DNA of 64,000 bases from Mycobacterium simulans (GTDB lineage Bacteria; Actinomycetota; Actinomycetes; Mycobacteriales; Mycobacteriaceae). Positions 1-9,470 of the stretch are shown here, piece by piece; the stretch's first letter is position 1, and each line of letters starts with the position of its first letter. The notes under the pieces are model-generated. The model made no database searches. It saw nothing but the letters and a program-made list of their open reading frames with translations, and was not told the DNA's origin. The DNA is taken from NCBI RefSeq assembly GCF_900232995.1, contig NZ_OCVX01000003.1, positions 3,188,350 to 3,252,349 on the forward strand, in the 5' to 3' direction. Both the position numbers and the translations under genes were made by a program.

Positions 1-179
1 AAGCAGACGGCTCGGCGGGAGCAGGGGGGCGGAGCGGGACAAACAGCGAAAAATAAGTGTCATAGTTGGTACCGCCAGTGACACACAAAGCGTGAGGGTG
101 GGGGAGTCACTCCGACGGCGCGTAACCTGAAACTCGCAACGCGGAGTGCCTGTCCGGATAACAGATGGAAGGCGGAGAC

Positions 180-2141
180 GTGGATCCGAACGGCAGGGAG
201 GCCGGGTCAGAGTCTCATAACGGGGCTTCTGGTGCCGGGTCCGGTCGGAAGCGCCTGGAAAATGTCGTCATTCGTTTCGCTGGGGATTCCGGTGACGGAA
301 TGCAGCTCACGGGCGATCGGTTCACTTCGGAGGCGGCCCTTTTCGGCAACGACCTCGCCACTCAGCCGAACTACCCCGCGGAGATCCGAGCCCCGGCAGG
401 CACCCTGCCCGGGGTTTCGTCTTTCCAGATTCAAATTGCCGATTACGACATTCTGACCGCCGGTGACCGGCCGGATGTGCTTGTCGCCATGAACCCGGCC
501 GCTCTGAAGGCCAACATTGGCGACCTACCGCGCGGCGGAATGGTGATCGCGAATTCTGACGAGTTCACCAAGCGCAATCTGACGAAAGTGGGCTACGTAA
601 CCAACCCTCTCGAGTCCGATGAACTCGAGGAGTACGTCGTCCATGCCGTCGCGATGACCACGCTGACATTGGGAGCCGTGGAGGCGATCGGCGCGTCGAA
701 GAAGGACGGCCAGCGCGCCAAGAACATGTTCGCGCTGGGCCTGTTGTCGTGGATGTACGGGCGGCCGATCCGGACGAGTGAGAACTTCATCCGGGAGAAG
801 TTCGCCCGCAAGCCCGACATCGCGGAAGCCAACGTATTGGCGCTGAAGGCGGGCTGGAACTACGGCGAAACCACCGAGGCCTTTGGCACTACCTACGAGG
901 TGTCGCCGGCCAAATTGCCCCCCGGCGAGTACCGGCAGATCTCTGGCAACACCGCGCTGGCCTACGGCATCGTCACCGCCGGCCAGCTGGCCAACCTTCC
1001 CGTTGTGCTCGGCAGTTATCCGATCACGCCGGCCTCCGACATCCTGCACGAGCTGTCCAAGCACAAGAACTTCAACGTCACCACGTTCCAGGCCGAAGAT
1101 GAGATCGGCGGCATTTGCGCGGCGCTGGGTGCTGCCTATGGCGGTGCGTTGGGCGTCACCAGCACGTCGGGTCCGGGCATTTCGTTGAAGTCCGAAGCGC
1201 TAGGCCTCGGCGTGATGACCGAACTGCCGCTGATCGTTATCGACGTGCAGCGGGGTGGGCCGTCGACCGGGCTGCCCACCAAGACCGAACAGGCTGACCT
1301 GTTGCAGGCGCTCTACGGCCGCAACGGTGAGTCGCCGGTGGCGGTGCTGGCACCGCGGTCCCCGTCGGACTGCTTTGCGACGGCAATCGAGGCGGTGCGC
1401 ATCGCCGTGTCGTACCACACCCCGGTGATTGTGCTGTCCGACGGCGCCATCGCCAATGGCTCGGAGCCATGGCGAATCCCGGACGTCAGCACCCTGGAGC
1501 CCATCAAGCACACCTTCGCCAAGCCCGACGAGCCCTTCCAGCCCTATGCTCGCGACCCGGAAACCCTGGCCCGTCAATTCGCCATTCCGGGCACGCCCGG
1601 TCTGGAACATCGCATCGGTGGGCTGGAAGCCGCCAACGGCTCTGGCGCCATCTCCTATGAGCCCGTCAATCATGACCTGATGGTCCGGATACGCCAGGCC
1701 AAGATCGATGGCATCCGAGTACCGGATCTGGAAGTGGACGATCCGACTGGAGACGCCGAGCTGCTGCTGATTGGGTGGGGCAGTTCGTATGGCCCCATCG
1801 GAGAAGCTTGCCGACGGGCGCGGCACAAGGGCATCAAGGTCGCGCATGCCCATCTGCGGCATCTCAGCCCCTTCCCGGCAAACCTGGGCGACGTGCTGCG
1901 GCGGTACCCGCAGGTGGTGTGCCCGGAGATGAACCTCGGTCAGCTGGCGCTATTGCTGCGCGGCAAGTACCTGGTAGACGTGCAATCGGTCAGCAAGGTT
2001 CAGGGCCTGTCGTTCCTGGCCGACGAGGTGGGCCGCGTTATCCGCGCCGCGCTGGGCGGGACGTTGGCCGAGATTGAGCAAGACAAGACGATGGTCGCCA
2101 AACTGGGAGCGGCCACGGTTGGAGCGGGAGCTATCGCATGA
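180..2141 (+). CDS. korA: 2-oxoglutarate:ferredoxin oxidoreductase, alpha subunit
   Basis: The protein joins the gamma domain (residues about 30-200, with GDSGDGMQLTG) to the pyruvate:ferredoxin oxidoreductase alpha part (about 220-640, with GSYPITPASDI and the FQAEDEIGG stretch). With KorB it oxidises 2-oxoglutarate to succinyl-CoA and reduces ferredoxin, a cytosolic anaerobic-type branch of the TCA cycle. I chose GTG at 180 over ATG at 165: a purine-rich GGAAGGCGGAG lies just upstream of it and the resulting 653 residues equal the length I recall for M. tuberculosis Rv2455c. The stop overlaps the korB start (ATGA), so the pair is translationally coupled. The fused gamma-alpha layout is normal for actinobacterial KorA. 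Confidence 0.96.
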   Translation: MDPNGREAGSESHNGASGAGSGRKRLENVVIRFAGDSGDGMQLTGDRFTSEAALFGNDLATQPNYPAEIRAPAGTLPGVSSFQIQIADYDILTAGDRPDVLVAMNPAALKANIGDLPRGGMVIANSDEFTKRNLTKVGYVTNPLESDELEEYVVHAVAMTTLTLGAVEAIGASKKDGQRAKNMFALGLLSWMYGRPIRTSENFIREKFARKPDIAEANVLALKAGWNYGETTEAFGTTYEVSPAKLPPGEYRQISGNTALAYGIVTAGQLANLPVVLGSYPITPASDILHELSKHKNFNVTTFQAEDEIGGICAALGAAYGGALGVTSTSGPGISLKSEALGLGVMTELPLIVIDVQRGGPSTGLPTKTEQADLLQALYGRNGESPVAVLAPRSPSDCFATAIEAVRIAVSYHTPVIVLSDGAIANGSEPWRIPDVSTLEPIKHTFAKPDEPFQPYARDPETLARQFAIPGTPGLEHRIGGLEAANGSGAISYEPVNHDLMVRIRQAKIDGIRVPDLEVDDPTGDAELLLIGWGSSYGPIGEACRRARHKGIKVAHAHLRHLSPFPANLGDVLRRYPQVVCPEMNLGQLALLLRGKYLVDVQSVSKVQGLSFLADEVGRVIRAALGGTLAEIEQDKTMVAKLGAATVGAGAIA

Positions 2142-3238
2142 CCGGCAATCTGGCGGGCATAGACCTCGGTTTAACTCCGGGTGGAATCAAAAACGGGAAG
2201 CTGACCAAGAACGATGGGGTGCCCACTACCGATCAGCCGCAAAAAGGCAAGGACTTCACCAGTGATCAGGAGGTGCGTTGGTGCCCTGGCTGCGGTGACT
2301 ACGTCATCCTCAACACCATCCGGAACTTCCTGCCCGAACTCGGACTGCGCCGCGAGAACATCGTGTTCATCAGTGGCATCGGATGTTCCAGCCGGTTCCC
2401 GTACTACCTGGAGACCTACGGGTTCCACTCGATCCACGGACGTGCGCCGGCGATCGCGACCGGTCTGGCCCTGGCCCGCGACGATCTTTCGGTATGGGTC
2501 GTCACCGGCGACGGTGACGCGTTGTCGATCGGCGGCAACCACCTGATCCACGCGATGCGCCGCAACGTCAACATCACGGTGCTGCTGTTCAACAACCGGA
2601 TCTACGGTCTGACGAAAGGCCAGTATTCGCCGACATCCGAGGTCGGCAAGATCACCAAGTCCACCCCGATGGGTTCGCTGGACCACCCCTTCAACCCGGT
2701 GTCATTGGCACTGGGTGCCGAGGCGACGTTCGTGGGCCGGGCATTGGACTCCGACCGTGCCGGCCTATCGGAGGTGCTGCGTGCGGCCGCCGAGCATCGT
2801 GGCGCCGCGTTGGTCGAAATCCTGCAGGACTGCCCGATTTTCAACGATGGTTCGTTCGACGCGCTGCGCAAGGAGGGCGCCGAAGAGCGGGTGATCAATG
2901 TCCGCCACGGCCAACCGATTGTTTTCGGTGCTAACGGCGAGTACTGCGTGGTGAAGTCCGGCTTCAGCCTCGAAGTGGCCAAGACCGCCGACGTCGCCGT
3001 CGAAGAGATCGTCGTGCACGATGCGCACGCCGACGACGCGGCCTACGCATTTGCCCTGTCACGACTTTCCGACCAGAACCTCGATCACACCGTGCTCGGA
3101 ATCTTCCGGCACATCAGCCGACCCACCTACGATGACGCGGCCCGTTCGCAAGTCGGTGCCGCCCGGAGTTCAGCCCCGTCCGACCGTGCCGCACTGCAAT
3201 CGTTGTTACGCGGGCGCGACACCTGGAACGTCGACTGA
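2138..3238 (+). CDS. korB: 2-oxoglutarate:ferredoxin oxidoreductase, beta subunit
   Basis: This is the thiamine-diphosphate and iron-sulfur subunit of the KorAB complex, 366 residues. Visible are the cysteine motif WCPGCGDY near residue 47, GIGCSSRFP, and the ThDP/Mg motif [12 protein letters not shown] followed by [11 protein letters not shown]. It overlaps korA by four bases and is followed after one base by mobA, so korA-korB-mobA look like one transcript. Length and motifs are complete and nothing is unusual. Confidence 0.96.
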   Translation: MTGNLAGIDLGLTPGGIKNGKLTKNDGVPTTDQPQKGKDFTSDQEVRWCPGCGDYVILNTIRNFLPELGLRRENIVFISGIGCSSRFPYYLETYGFHSIHGRAPAIATGLALARDDLSVWVVTGDGDALSIGGNHLIHAMRRNVNITVLLFNNRIYGLTKGQYSPTSEVGKITKSTPMGSLDHPFNPVSLALGAEATFVGRALDSDRAGLSEVLRAAAEHRGAALVEILQDCPIFNDGSFDALRKEGAEERVINVRHGQPIVFGANGEYCVVKSGFSLEVAKTADVAVEEIVVHDAHADDAAYAFALSRLSDQNLDHTVLGIFRHISRPTYDDAARSQVGAARSSAPSDRAALQSLLRGRDTWNVD

Positions 3239-3239
3239 C

Positions 3240-3830
3240 GTGGCAGCAGTGTCACTGGCCGGGGTAGTACTAGCTGGCGGCGAATCCCGGCGCATGGGCC
3301 GCGATAAGGCCACCATGCAGGTGCCGGGGGGAACTTCCACCCTGGTCGAACACGTGGTCAAGGTCATCGGACAGCGCTGCGAACATGTTTTCGTGATGGC
3401 GGCCCCAGGCCAACCGTTGCCGACGCTGGAGGTTCCTGTCGTGCGCGACGAGGTGCGCGGGCTGGGGCCGTTGCCGGCGACTGGGCGTGGATTGCGCGCG
3501 GCAGCGGAGGCGGGTGCCCAGTTCGCGTTTGTCTGTGCGGTCGACATGCCTTTTCTGACCGTCGAACTGATCGACGAGCTGGTCCGTCTCGCGGAGGAGA
3601 CCAACGCCGAGGTGGTGTTGCCGTGGGACGGTCGCACCCATTACCTGGCCGCGGTGTACCGCACTGATCTGGCCGACCGGGTCGATGCGTTGGTCGCCGC
3701 CGGCGAGCGGAAGATGAGCGCCTTGATCGACGCATCCGACGCCCAGCAGATTGTGGTGACGGATTCCCGGCCGCTGACCAATGTAAATTCGGCCGCCGAT
3801 CTGCGTGTGCCGGTGCAGCCGGGGCTCTGA
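3240..3830 (+). CDS. mobA: Molybdenum cofactor guanylyltransferase (MobA)
   Basis: The 196-residue protein has the nucleotidyltransferase signature [14 protein letters not shown] near its start and the VCAVDMPFL metal-binding Asp motif about residue 100. MobA transfers GMP from GTP to molybdopterin to make the guanine dinucleotide cofactor. The reading frame is open much further upstream through korB; GTG at 3240, one base after the korB stop, is the start because the conserved N-terminus (AGVVLAGGE) begins just after it. A strong palindrome follows the stop directly. Confidence 0.9.
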   Translation: MAAVSLAGVVLAGGESRRMGRDKATMQVPGGTSTLVEHVVKVIGQRCEHVFVMAAPGQPLPTLEVPVVRDEVRGLGPLPATGRGLRAAAEAGAQFAFVCAVDMPFLTVELIDELVRLAEETNAEVVLPWDGRTHYLAAVYRTDLADRVDALVAAGERKMSALIDASDAQQIVVTDSRPLTNVNSAADLRVPVQPGL

Positions 3831-3834
3831 AAAC

Positions 3835-3858
3835 CTCGCATCAATTAATTGATGCGAG
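3835..3858. terminator. Perfect 24-bp palindrome after mobA
   Basis: A perfect 24-bp palindrome (two 12-base arms, no spacer, centred on AATT) begins four bases after the mobA stop; with one mismatch it extends to 3832-3861. It could fold as a terminator hairpin for korA-korB-mobA, though the AT-rich centre without a loop also suits a dimeric protein operator. T-rich sequence follows, but no clean U-run. Confidence 0.55.
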
Positions 3859-5426
<1,568 letters not shown>

Positions 5427-5447
5427 TCACCGGCCGGCCGCTCCCGC

Positions 5448-5505
5448 CGAGCAGACGCAAAGGCACCCTTTTGGCATCCAAAAAGGGTGCCTTTGCGTCT
5501 GCTCG
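5448..5505. terminator. Bidirectional terminator hairpin, 25-bp perfect stem
   Basis: Arms at 5448-5472 and 5481-5505 are perfect reverse complements with an 8-base loop. The inner arm ends in TTTT on one side and AAAA on the other, so either strand ends in a stem rich in A and U. It sits between the convergent ends of rpfE (plus) and the flavin monooxygenase gene (minus), as expected for a shared terminator. Confidence 0.85.
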
Positions 5506-5512
5506 CGCGGGA

Positions 5513-6661
5513 TCAAGTGGGTAATACGAACGCCGACCGTGCCGCCACGGATGCCAGATGCCGGGTGAACATGGCCTCCGGCACCAGCACGGACGCACGG
5601 GTAGCCGCCGCACTGAGAAATGCCGGGCGCAGGTTGATGACACGGCCGATCAATGCAGACTCGCGCACCAGCGAAGCGATCCGCGGCCGACGGTAGCTGG
5701 CGAACCGGGCGAAGGCTGTCGCCAGGTCGGTGGTTCGTTCCACGAATGCCCCCAAAATCGCGGCGTCTTCTATCCCCTGGCAGCCGCCCTGGCCTAGATG
5801 CGGGCGCATCGGATGGGCCGCGTCGCCGACCAGCACCGCGGGTCCTCGTGCCCAATGCCGGGCCGGTGTGCGGTCGTAGAGGTCGTTGCGCAACACATCA
5901 GCGGGTGCGGTCGCGGCCAGAACGTTCGGGATGGGTTCGGGCCATCCGGCCAGTTTGGTCCGCAGATACGGCAACTCTCCTTCGGGCACCAGGCGGCCCT
6001 CGGGTGCACGTTCGGTGGCGTACCAATAGGTGCGATCGGGCCCGACCGGGACGTGGCCGGTTTCCACTCCGGGCCCAAGCGTCCCGCCGGCCAGCTCGAG
6101 ATCCATGGCATAAGAGGCGATCCCGCGCCAGGCCGTATAGCCCGCGTAGCGGTGGGCCAGCGGACCGTTGAGGTGGCGGGCCACCGTCGAGCCAATGCCG
6201 TCGGCGCCGATCACTGCGTCCGCTTTGCGGACTGTCTCGTCCGACAACCTGACCTGTACGCCGTCGGCGTTGGCACGGAGTCCGTTGGCCGCCAGCCCAT
6301 ATTCGATGGTCCCGCCGTGCACGGCCGCGGTGAGGATGTCCCGCAGGCTCGCCCGCTGCACGACGACCAATGGCTCGCCGAGCGTGGCGATCAGTGTTTC
6401 GGCGGCAGGGTGGCGCAGCCACGAGCCGTCGCGCCAGCGGAGCGCTCCTGCCGTGATCTGACCGCCCGCCTCCCGGATTGCGTCACCCAGACCGAGTTCG
6501 TCGAGCGCTGCGAGCGCGTTGGGCCAGATGCTTATCGCGGCGCCGGTCGATGTATCGGTGCGCTCTTCGATGATGCTGACGTCGTAATCGCGCTGCTGCA
6601 GCGCTACGGCGGTTGCCAGTCCGGCGATGCCCGCTCCGATGATGACGATTCTGTGCGCCAT
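5513..6661 (-). CDS. FAD-dependent monooxygenase, aromatic hydroxylase / epoxidase family
   Basis: The 382-residue protein has the N-terminal FAD-binding GIGxxG variant IVIIGAGIAGLATA (about residues 5-18), the middle DG motif VIGADGIGSTVA (about 150) and the C-terminal GD motif VLVGDAAHPMRPHLGQGG (about 285). These define the class A flavoprotein monooxygenases, which use NAD(P)H and oxygen to hydroxylate or epoxidise a small substrate; the substrate is not predictable. It is transcribed divergently from the next gene with only 54 bases between the starts. I do not recall it between rpfE and Rv2449c in M. tuberculosis, so it may be an insertion. Confidence 0.85.
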   Translation of the reverse strand: MAHRIVIIGAGIAGLATAVALQQRDYDVSIIEERTDTSTGAAISIWPNALAALDELGLGDAIREAGGQITAGALRWRDGSWLRHPAAETLIATLGEPLVVVQRASLRDILTAAVHGGTIEYGLAANGLRANADGVQVRLSDETVRKADAVIGADGIGSTVARHLNGPLAHRYAGYTAWRGIASYAMDLELAGGTLGPGVETGHVPVGPDRTYWYATERAPEGRLVPEGELPYLRTKLAGWPEPIPNVLAATAPADVLRNDLYDRTPARHWARGPAVLVGDAAHPMRPHLGQGGCQGIEDAAILGAFVERTTDLATAFARFASYRRPRIASLVRESALIGRVINLRPAFLSAAATRASVLVPEAMFTRHLASVAARSAFVLPT

Positions 6662-6715
6662 GGGGGCAACGTAGTCGCGCGAGACGGCCGAGATCCTCGG
6701 AGTAGCGTCGGGCGC

Positions 6716-7972
6716 GTGACCACAACGCCGCGTGAATTCGACATCGTCCTGTACGGCGCGACTGGATTTGTTGGGAAGTTGACCGCCGAGTACCTGGCGA
6801 GAGCTGGGGGAGATGCGCGAATTGCGCTGGCCGGCAGGTCGCGCGAGCGTTTACTCGCCGTTCGCAACACGCTCGGGGAATCCGCGCGGTCCTGGCCGGT
6901 GGTGACCGCGGACGCGGGCTCGCCGTCAACGCTCAACGAGATGGCCGCCCGCACCCGGGTTGTCATCACCACGGTGGGGCCGTATACGCGCTACGGGCTG
7001 CCGCTGGTGGCAGCGTGTGCCGCCGCCGGCACCGATTACGCCGACCTGACCGGCGAGGCGATGTTCGTGCGCGAAGCCATCGACCTGTACCACAAACAGG
7101 CCGAAGACACCGGCGCCCGCATCGTGCACGCGTGCGGATTCGACTCGGTCCCTTCGGATCTGAGCGTGTACGCGCTGTACCGCGCCGCGCGCGACGACGG
7201 TGCGGGTGGGCTGGGCGACACCAACTTCGTGTTGCGCTCCATGCGGGGCGGGGCATCCGGCGGCACCATCGCCACGATGCTGGAAATCATGAGCACAGCC
7301 TCGCGCGACCCAGAAGCGCGCCGGCAGATGAGTGACCCGTACACGCTGAGCAGCGACCGCAGCGCGGAGCCCGAACTGGGCTCGCAACCTGATCTGCCGC
7401 TTTACCGTGGTCGTCACCTTGCGCCGGAGCTCACCGGCTTGTGGACGGCAGGGTTCCTGATGGCGCCTTACAACACCCGGATCGTCCGACGTAGCAACGC
7501 ATTACTGGACTGGTCGTACGGGAAGCAGTTCCGCTATACCGAAACCATGAGCGTGGGGTCGTCGCCTCTCGCGCCGGTGGCGTCGGCCATCGTCACCGGA
7601 TTTAGCAACGCGATGTTCGGTCTGGGCAACCGCTACTTCCGGCTGCTGCCTCGCGGGCTGGTGGAGCGCGTCGTCCCCAAACCCGGCACCGGTCCGAGTG
7701 CGAGGACTCGGGAGCGCGGCTACTACCGAGTCGAGACGTACACCACCACGACCACCGGTGCACGTTATGTTGCCCGCATGGAGCAGCGCGGCGACCCCGG
7801 GTACAAGGCGACCTCGGTGCTGTTGGGCGAGTGCGGTCTAACACTCGCGCTGGACCGCGACAAGCTCTCCGAATTGCATGGTGTCCTAACGCCCGCTGCC
7901 GCGATGGGTGATGCGTTGTTGGCACGCTTCCCGGCCGCGGGCGTGTCGCTGCGGACCGAGCGGCTCAACTGA
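6716..7972 (+). CDS. Saccharopine dehydrogenase-like / trans-acting enoyl reductase family protein
   Basis: The N-terminus shows a Rossmann fold (DIVLYGATGFVGKLTAEYL, about residues 8-26) and the protein has 418 residues, the size of the mycobacterial family that includes Rv2449c and the trans-acting enoyl reductase Rv2953. Position relative to rpfE and valS supports orthology with Rv2449c. The substrate is unknown; Rv2953 acts in phthiocerol and phenolphthiocerol lipid synthesis, so a lipid role is possible. The open frame extends about 900 bases upstream antisense to the monooxygenase gene; GTG at 6716 is chosen because EFDIVLYGATG begins a few residues later. Confidence 0.85.
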   Translation: MTTTPREFDIVLYGATGFVGKLTAEYLARAGGDARIALAGRSRERLLAVRNTLGESARSWPVVTADAGSPSTLNEMAARTRVVITTVGPYTRYGLPLVAACAAAGTDYADLTGEAMFVREAIDLYHKQAEDTGARIVHACGFDSVPSDLSVYALYRAARDDGAGGLGDTNFVLRSMRGGASGGTIATMLEIMSTASRDPEARRQMSDPYTLSSDRSAEPELGSQPDLPLYRGRHLAPELTGLWTAGFLMAPYNTRIVRRSNALLDWSYGKQFRYTETMSVGSSPLAPVASAIVTGFSNAMFGLGNRYFRLLPRGLVERVVPKPGTGPSARTRERGYYRVETYTTTTTGARYVARMEQRGDPGYKATSVLLGECGLTLALDRDKLSELHGVLTPAAAMGDALLARFPAAGVSLRTERLN

Positions 7973-8078
7973 TCCGTTCCTCCGCAGGGGTGTCGTCCGC
8001 GGCCGTGTGAGTCTAATGTCGTAATTGACCTGGCTTACATCCCAGCATCACAACCCAGCAATGAAGGTGGGTGAACCG

Positions 8079-8672
8079 ATGGCCGGTCTTGATGATTTGT
8101 ATGCCCAGATTCCTACGGCTGAAATCGCCAGCAAGCTCGGCGCTGGCGAAGGTGAGGTTGAAGCCGCGGTTCACACGCTGGTGCCGGTGCTGTTGAGCGG
8201 ACTGCAGCAGAACTCCCAAGATCCCGAACAAGCCGGCAGGATCGTGTCTGCCGCCAGTGGTCATGCCGACCGCGGCCTACTCGACGTCGGCGGGGCCTTG
8301 GACCAGGTGGACGAGAGCGACGGGCAGCAAGCGGTCGCGACGCTTTTCGGCGGCAATGACACCAACCAGGTGGCATCGGCGCTGGCGGATGGCGGGGCCG
8401 GCGATAGTGACCTGCTCAAGCGGTTGCTACCGGTCCTGGTCCCGATCGTGTTGGCGTACATCGGAAAACGGCTTAGCTCCACCGGCGCGGCGGAGAGTTC
8501 TGCCTCGCAGGAAAAGGCGTCAGGCGGCCTGGGTGAAGTATTGGGCAGCATCCTTAGTGGCTCGGGCGACAAATCGTTGGGGAGCATCCTGGGCACCGTT
8601 CTGGGAGGCAAGGGCGGCAAGGGCGGTGCGCTCGGTGACATCCTGGGCGGCTTGCTTGGTGGAAAGAAATAG
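8079..8672 (+). CDS. DUF937 family protein, Gly-rich C-terminus
   Basis: The 197-residue product starts MAGLDDLYAQIP and carries a DUF937-like helical region (about residues 1-140), with a hydrophobic stretch LLPVLVPIVLAYIG near residue 125 and a C-terminal tail rich in GGKGG and LGxILxGLLGG repeats. ATG at 8079 is chosen because AAGGTGG precedes it at a good distance; ATG at 8061 is an alternative. Function is unknown; related bacterial proteins are cytosolic and bind nucleic acid or other partners in a few cases. The next gene is 101 bases downstream on the same strand. Confidence 0.75.
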   Translation: MAGLDDLYAQIPTAEIASKLGAGEGEVEAAVHTLVPVLLSGLQQNSQDPEQAGRIVSAASGHADRGLLDVGGALDQVDESDGQQAVATLFGGNDTNQVASALADGGAGDSDLLKRLLPVLVPIVLAYIGKRLSSTGAAESSASQEKASGGLGEVLGSILSGSGDKSLGSILGTVLGGKGGKGGALGDILGGLLGGKK

Positions 8673-8773
8673 CAAGCGCGGCAACGCGATTGCGTCTTGC
8701 TCGTCGTTATCGGGGAAGGGGTTCGGCTTGAGCTGGCCGGACCGATTAACAAGAGGGATCGAGAGGGAAAGTT

Positions 8774-9391
8774 ATGCAAGACACGCTGACTGAAGGACAG
8801 AAGCTGGTGCGGGGGGAGTCGCTGGTTTCTCACAATGGGGCCTACACCCTCACCCTGCAAGAGGATGGCAACCTGGTGCTGGCATCCCGTGGTACGCCGC
8901 TGTGGGCCACGTCGACCAATGGCCAGAATGTGGTGCGTGCCGAAGTGCAGCGCGACGGAAACTTCGTCGTCTACACGGCGGACAAACCCGTCTGGCACAC
9001 CGACACAAAGGGCAAGAAGGACGTCAAACTCGTGCTTCAGGATGACCGCAACCTGGTGCTCTACGCGGCCGATGGCCCGGCATGGTCGACACATACGGAA
9101 ACAGATGCCCCGCCGCCGCCCGAGGCCGCTGCCGCGGAGCAAGCCGCTGCCGCCGAGTCCGCCCAGCCCGTCGGGCAAGCCGCACCAGGGCCGGCCCCAG
9201 AAGCTGTAGCGGAGACCGAGCCCGCGCCGGAACCCGCCGCGCGGACCTACACCGTCGTTTCGGGTGACACCCTGTGGGCCATCGCGGAGCGCTTCTACGG
9301 CGACGGCAGCAAATCCCAGGTAATTGCCGATGCGAGCGGCATCCCGAACCCGGCCCTGATCTACCCCGGCCAGGTGCTCACGATCCCTTGA
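8774..9391 (+). CDS. Bulb-type mannose-binding lectin with C-terminal LysM domain
   Basis: Residues about 10-110 form a B-lectin domain with three carbohydrate sites of the QxDxNxVxY type: QEDGNLVLA (tyrosine lost), QRDGNFVVY and QDDRNLVLY. A Pro/Ala/Glu linker (about 112-155) leads to a LysM domain (about 157-205, YTVVSGDTLWAIAERFYG ending in YPGQVLTIP) that should bind peptidoglycan. No signal peptide is visible, so export, if any, is by another route. Inferred role: a cell-wall-anchored lectin that binds mannose-containing glycans such as mannosylated lipoglycans. The start ATG is preceded by GAGAGGGAAAG. Confidence 0.88.
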   Translation: MQDTLTEGQKLVRGESLVSHNGAYTLTLQEDGNLVLASRGTPLWATSTNGQNVVRAEVQRDGNFVVYTADKPVWHTDTKGKKDVKLVLQDDRNLVLYAADGPAWSTHTETDAPPPPEAAAAEQAAAAESAQPVGQAAPGPAPEAVAETEPAPEPAARTYTVVSGDTLWAIAERFYGDGSKSQVIADASGIPNPALIYPGQVLTIP

Positions 9392-9433
9392 TCGTGGTCC
9401 CTGCCCCGCCGGATCACCTGCGGATTTGGGCGC

Positions 9434-9470
9434 TTACACGCCGATAAGCGGCGGTTCCTAGAATTGACCG
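9434..9470 (+). promoter_or_regulatory. Candidate leaderless promoter of valS
   Basis: TAGAAT at 9459-9464 matches a -10 hexamer, and the valS GTG lies exactly seven bases after it, where transcription would start. TTACAC at 9434-9439 is a poor -35 with a 19-base spacer. No ribosome-binding sequence precedes the GTG, which fits a leaderless message, common in mycobacteria. Confidence 0.45.

Noticed and set aside
165..167. ATG at 165 as the korA start
   Set aside because: No ribosome site precedes it; GTG at 180 has GGAAGGCGGAG upstream and gives the family length of 653 residues.
5798..6715. Long open frame upstream of and in frame with the saccharopine-dehydrogenase-like gene
   Set aside because: It is antisense to the flavin monooxygenase gene, whose protein is clearly real; the extension has no recognisable sequence.
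9392..9470. T-box or other riboswitch upstream of valS
   Set aside because: Only 79 bases are available, no T-box core or antiterminator is visible, and the promoter appears to be leaderless.
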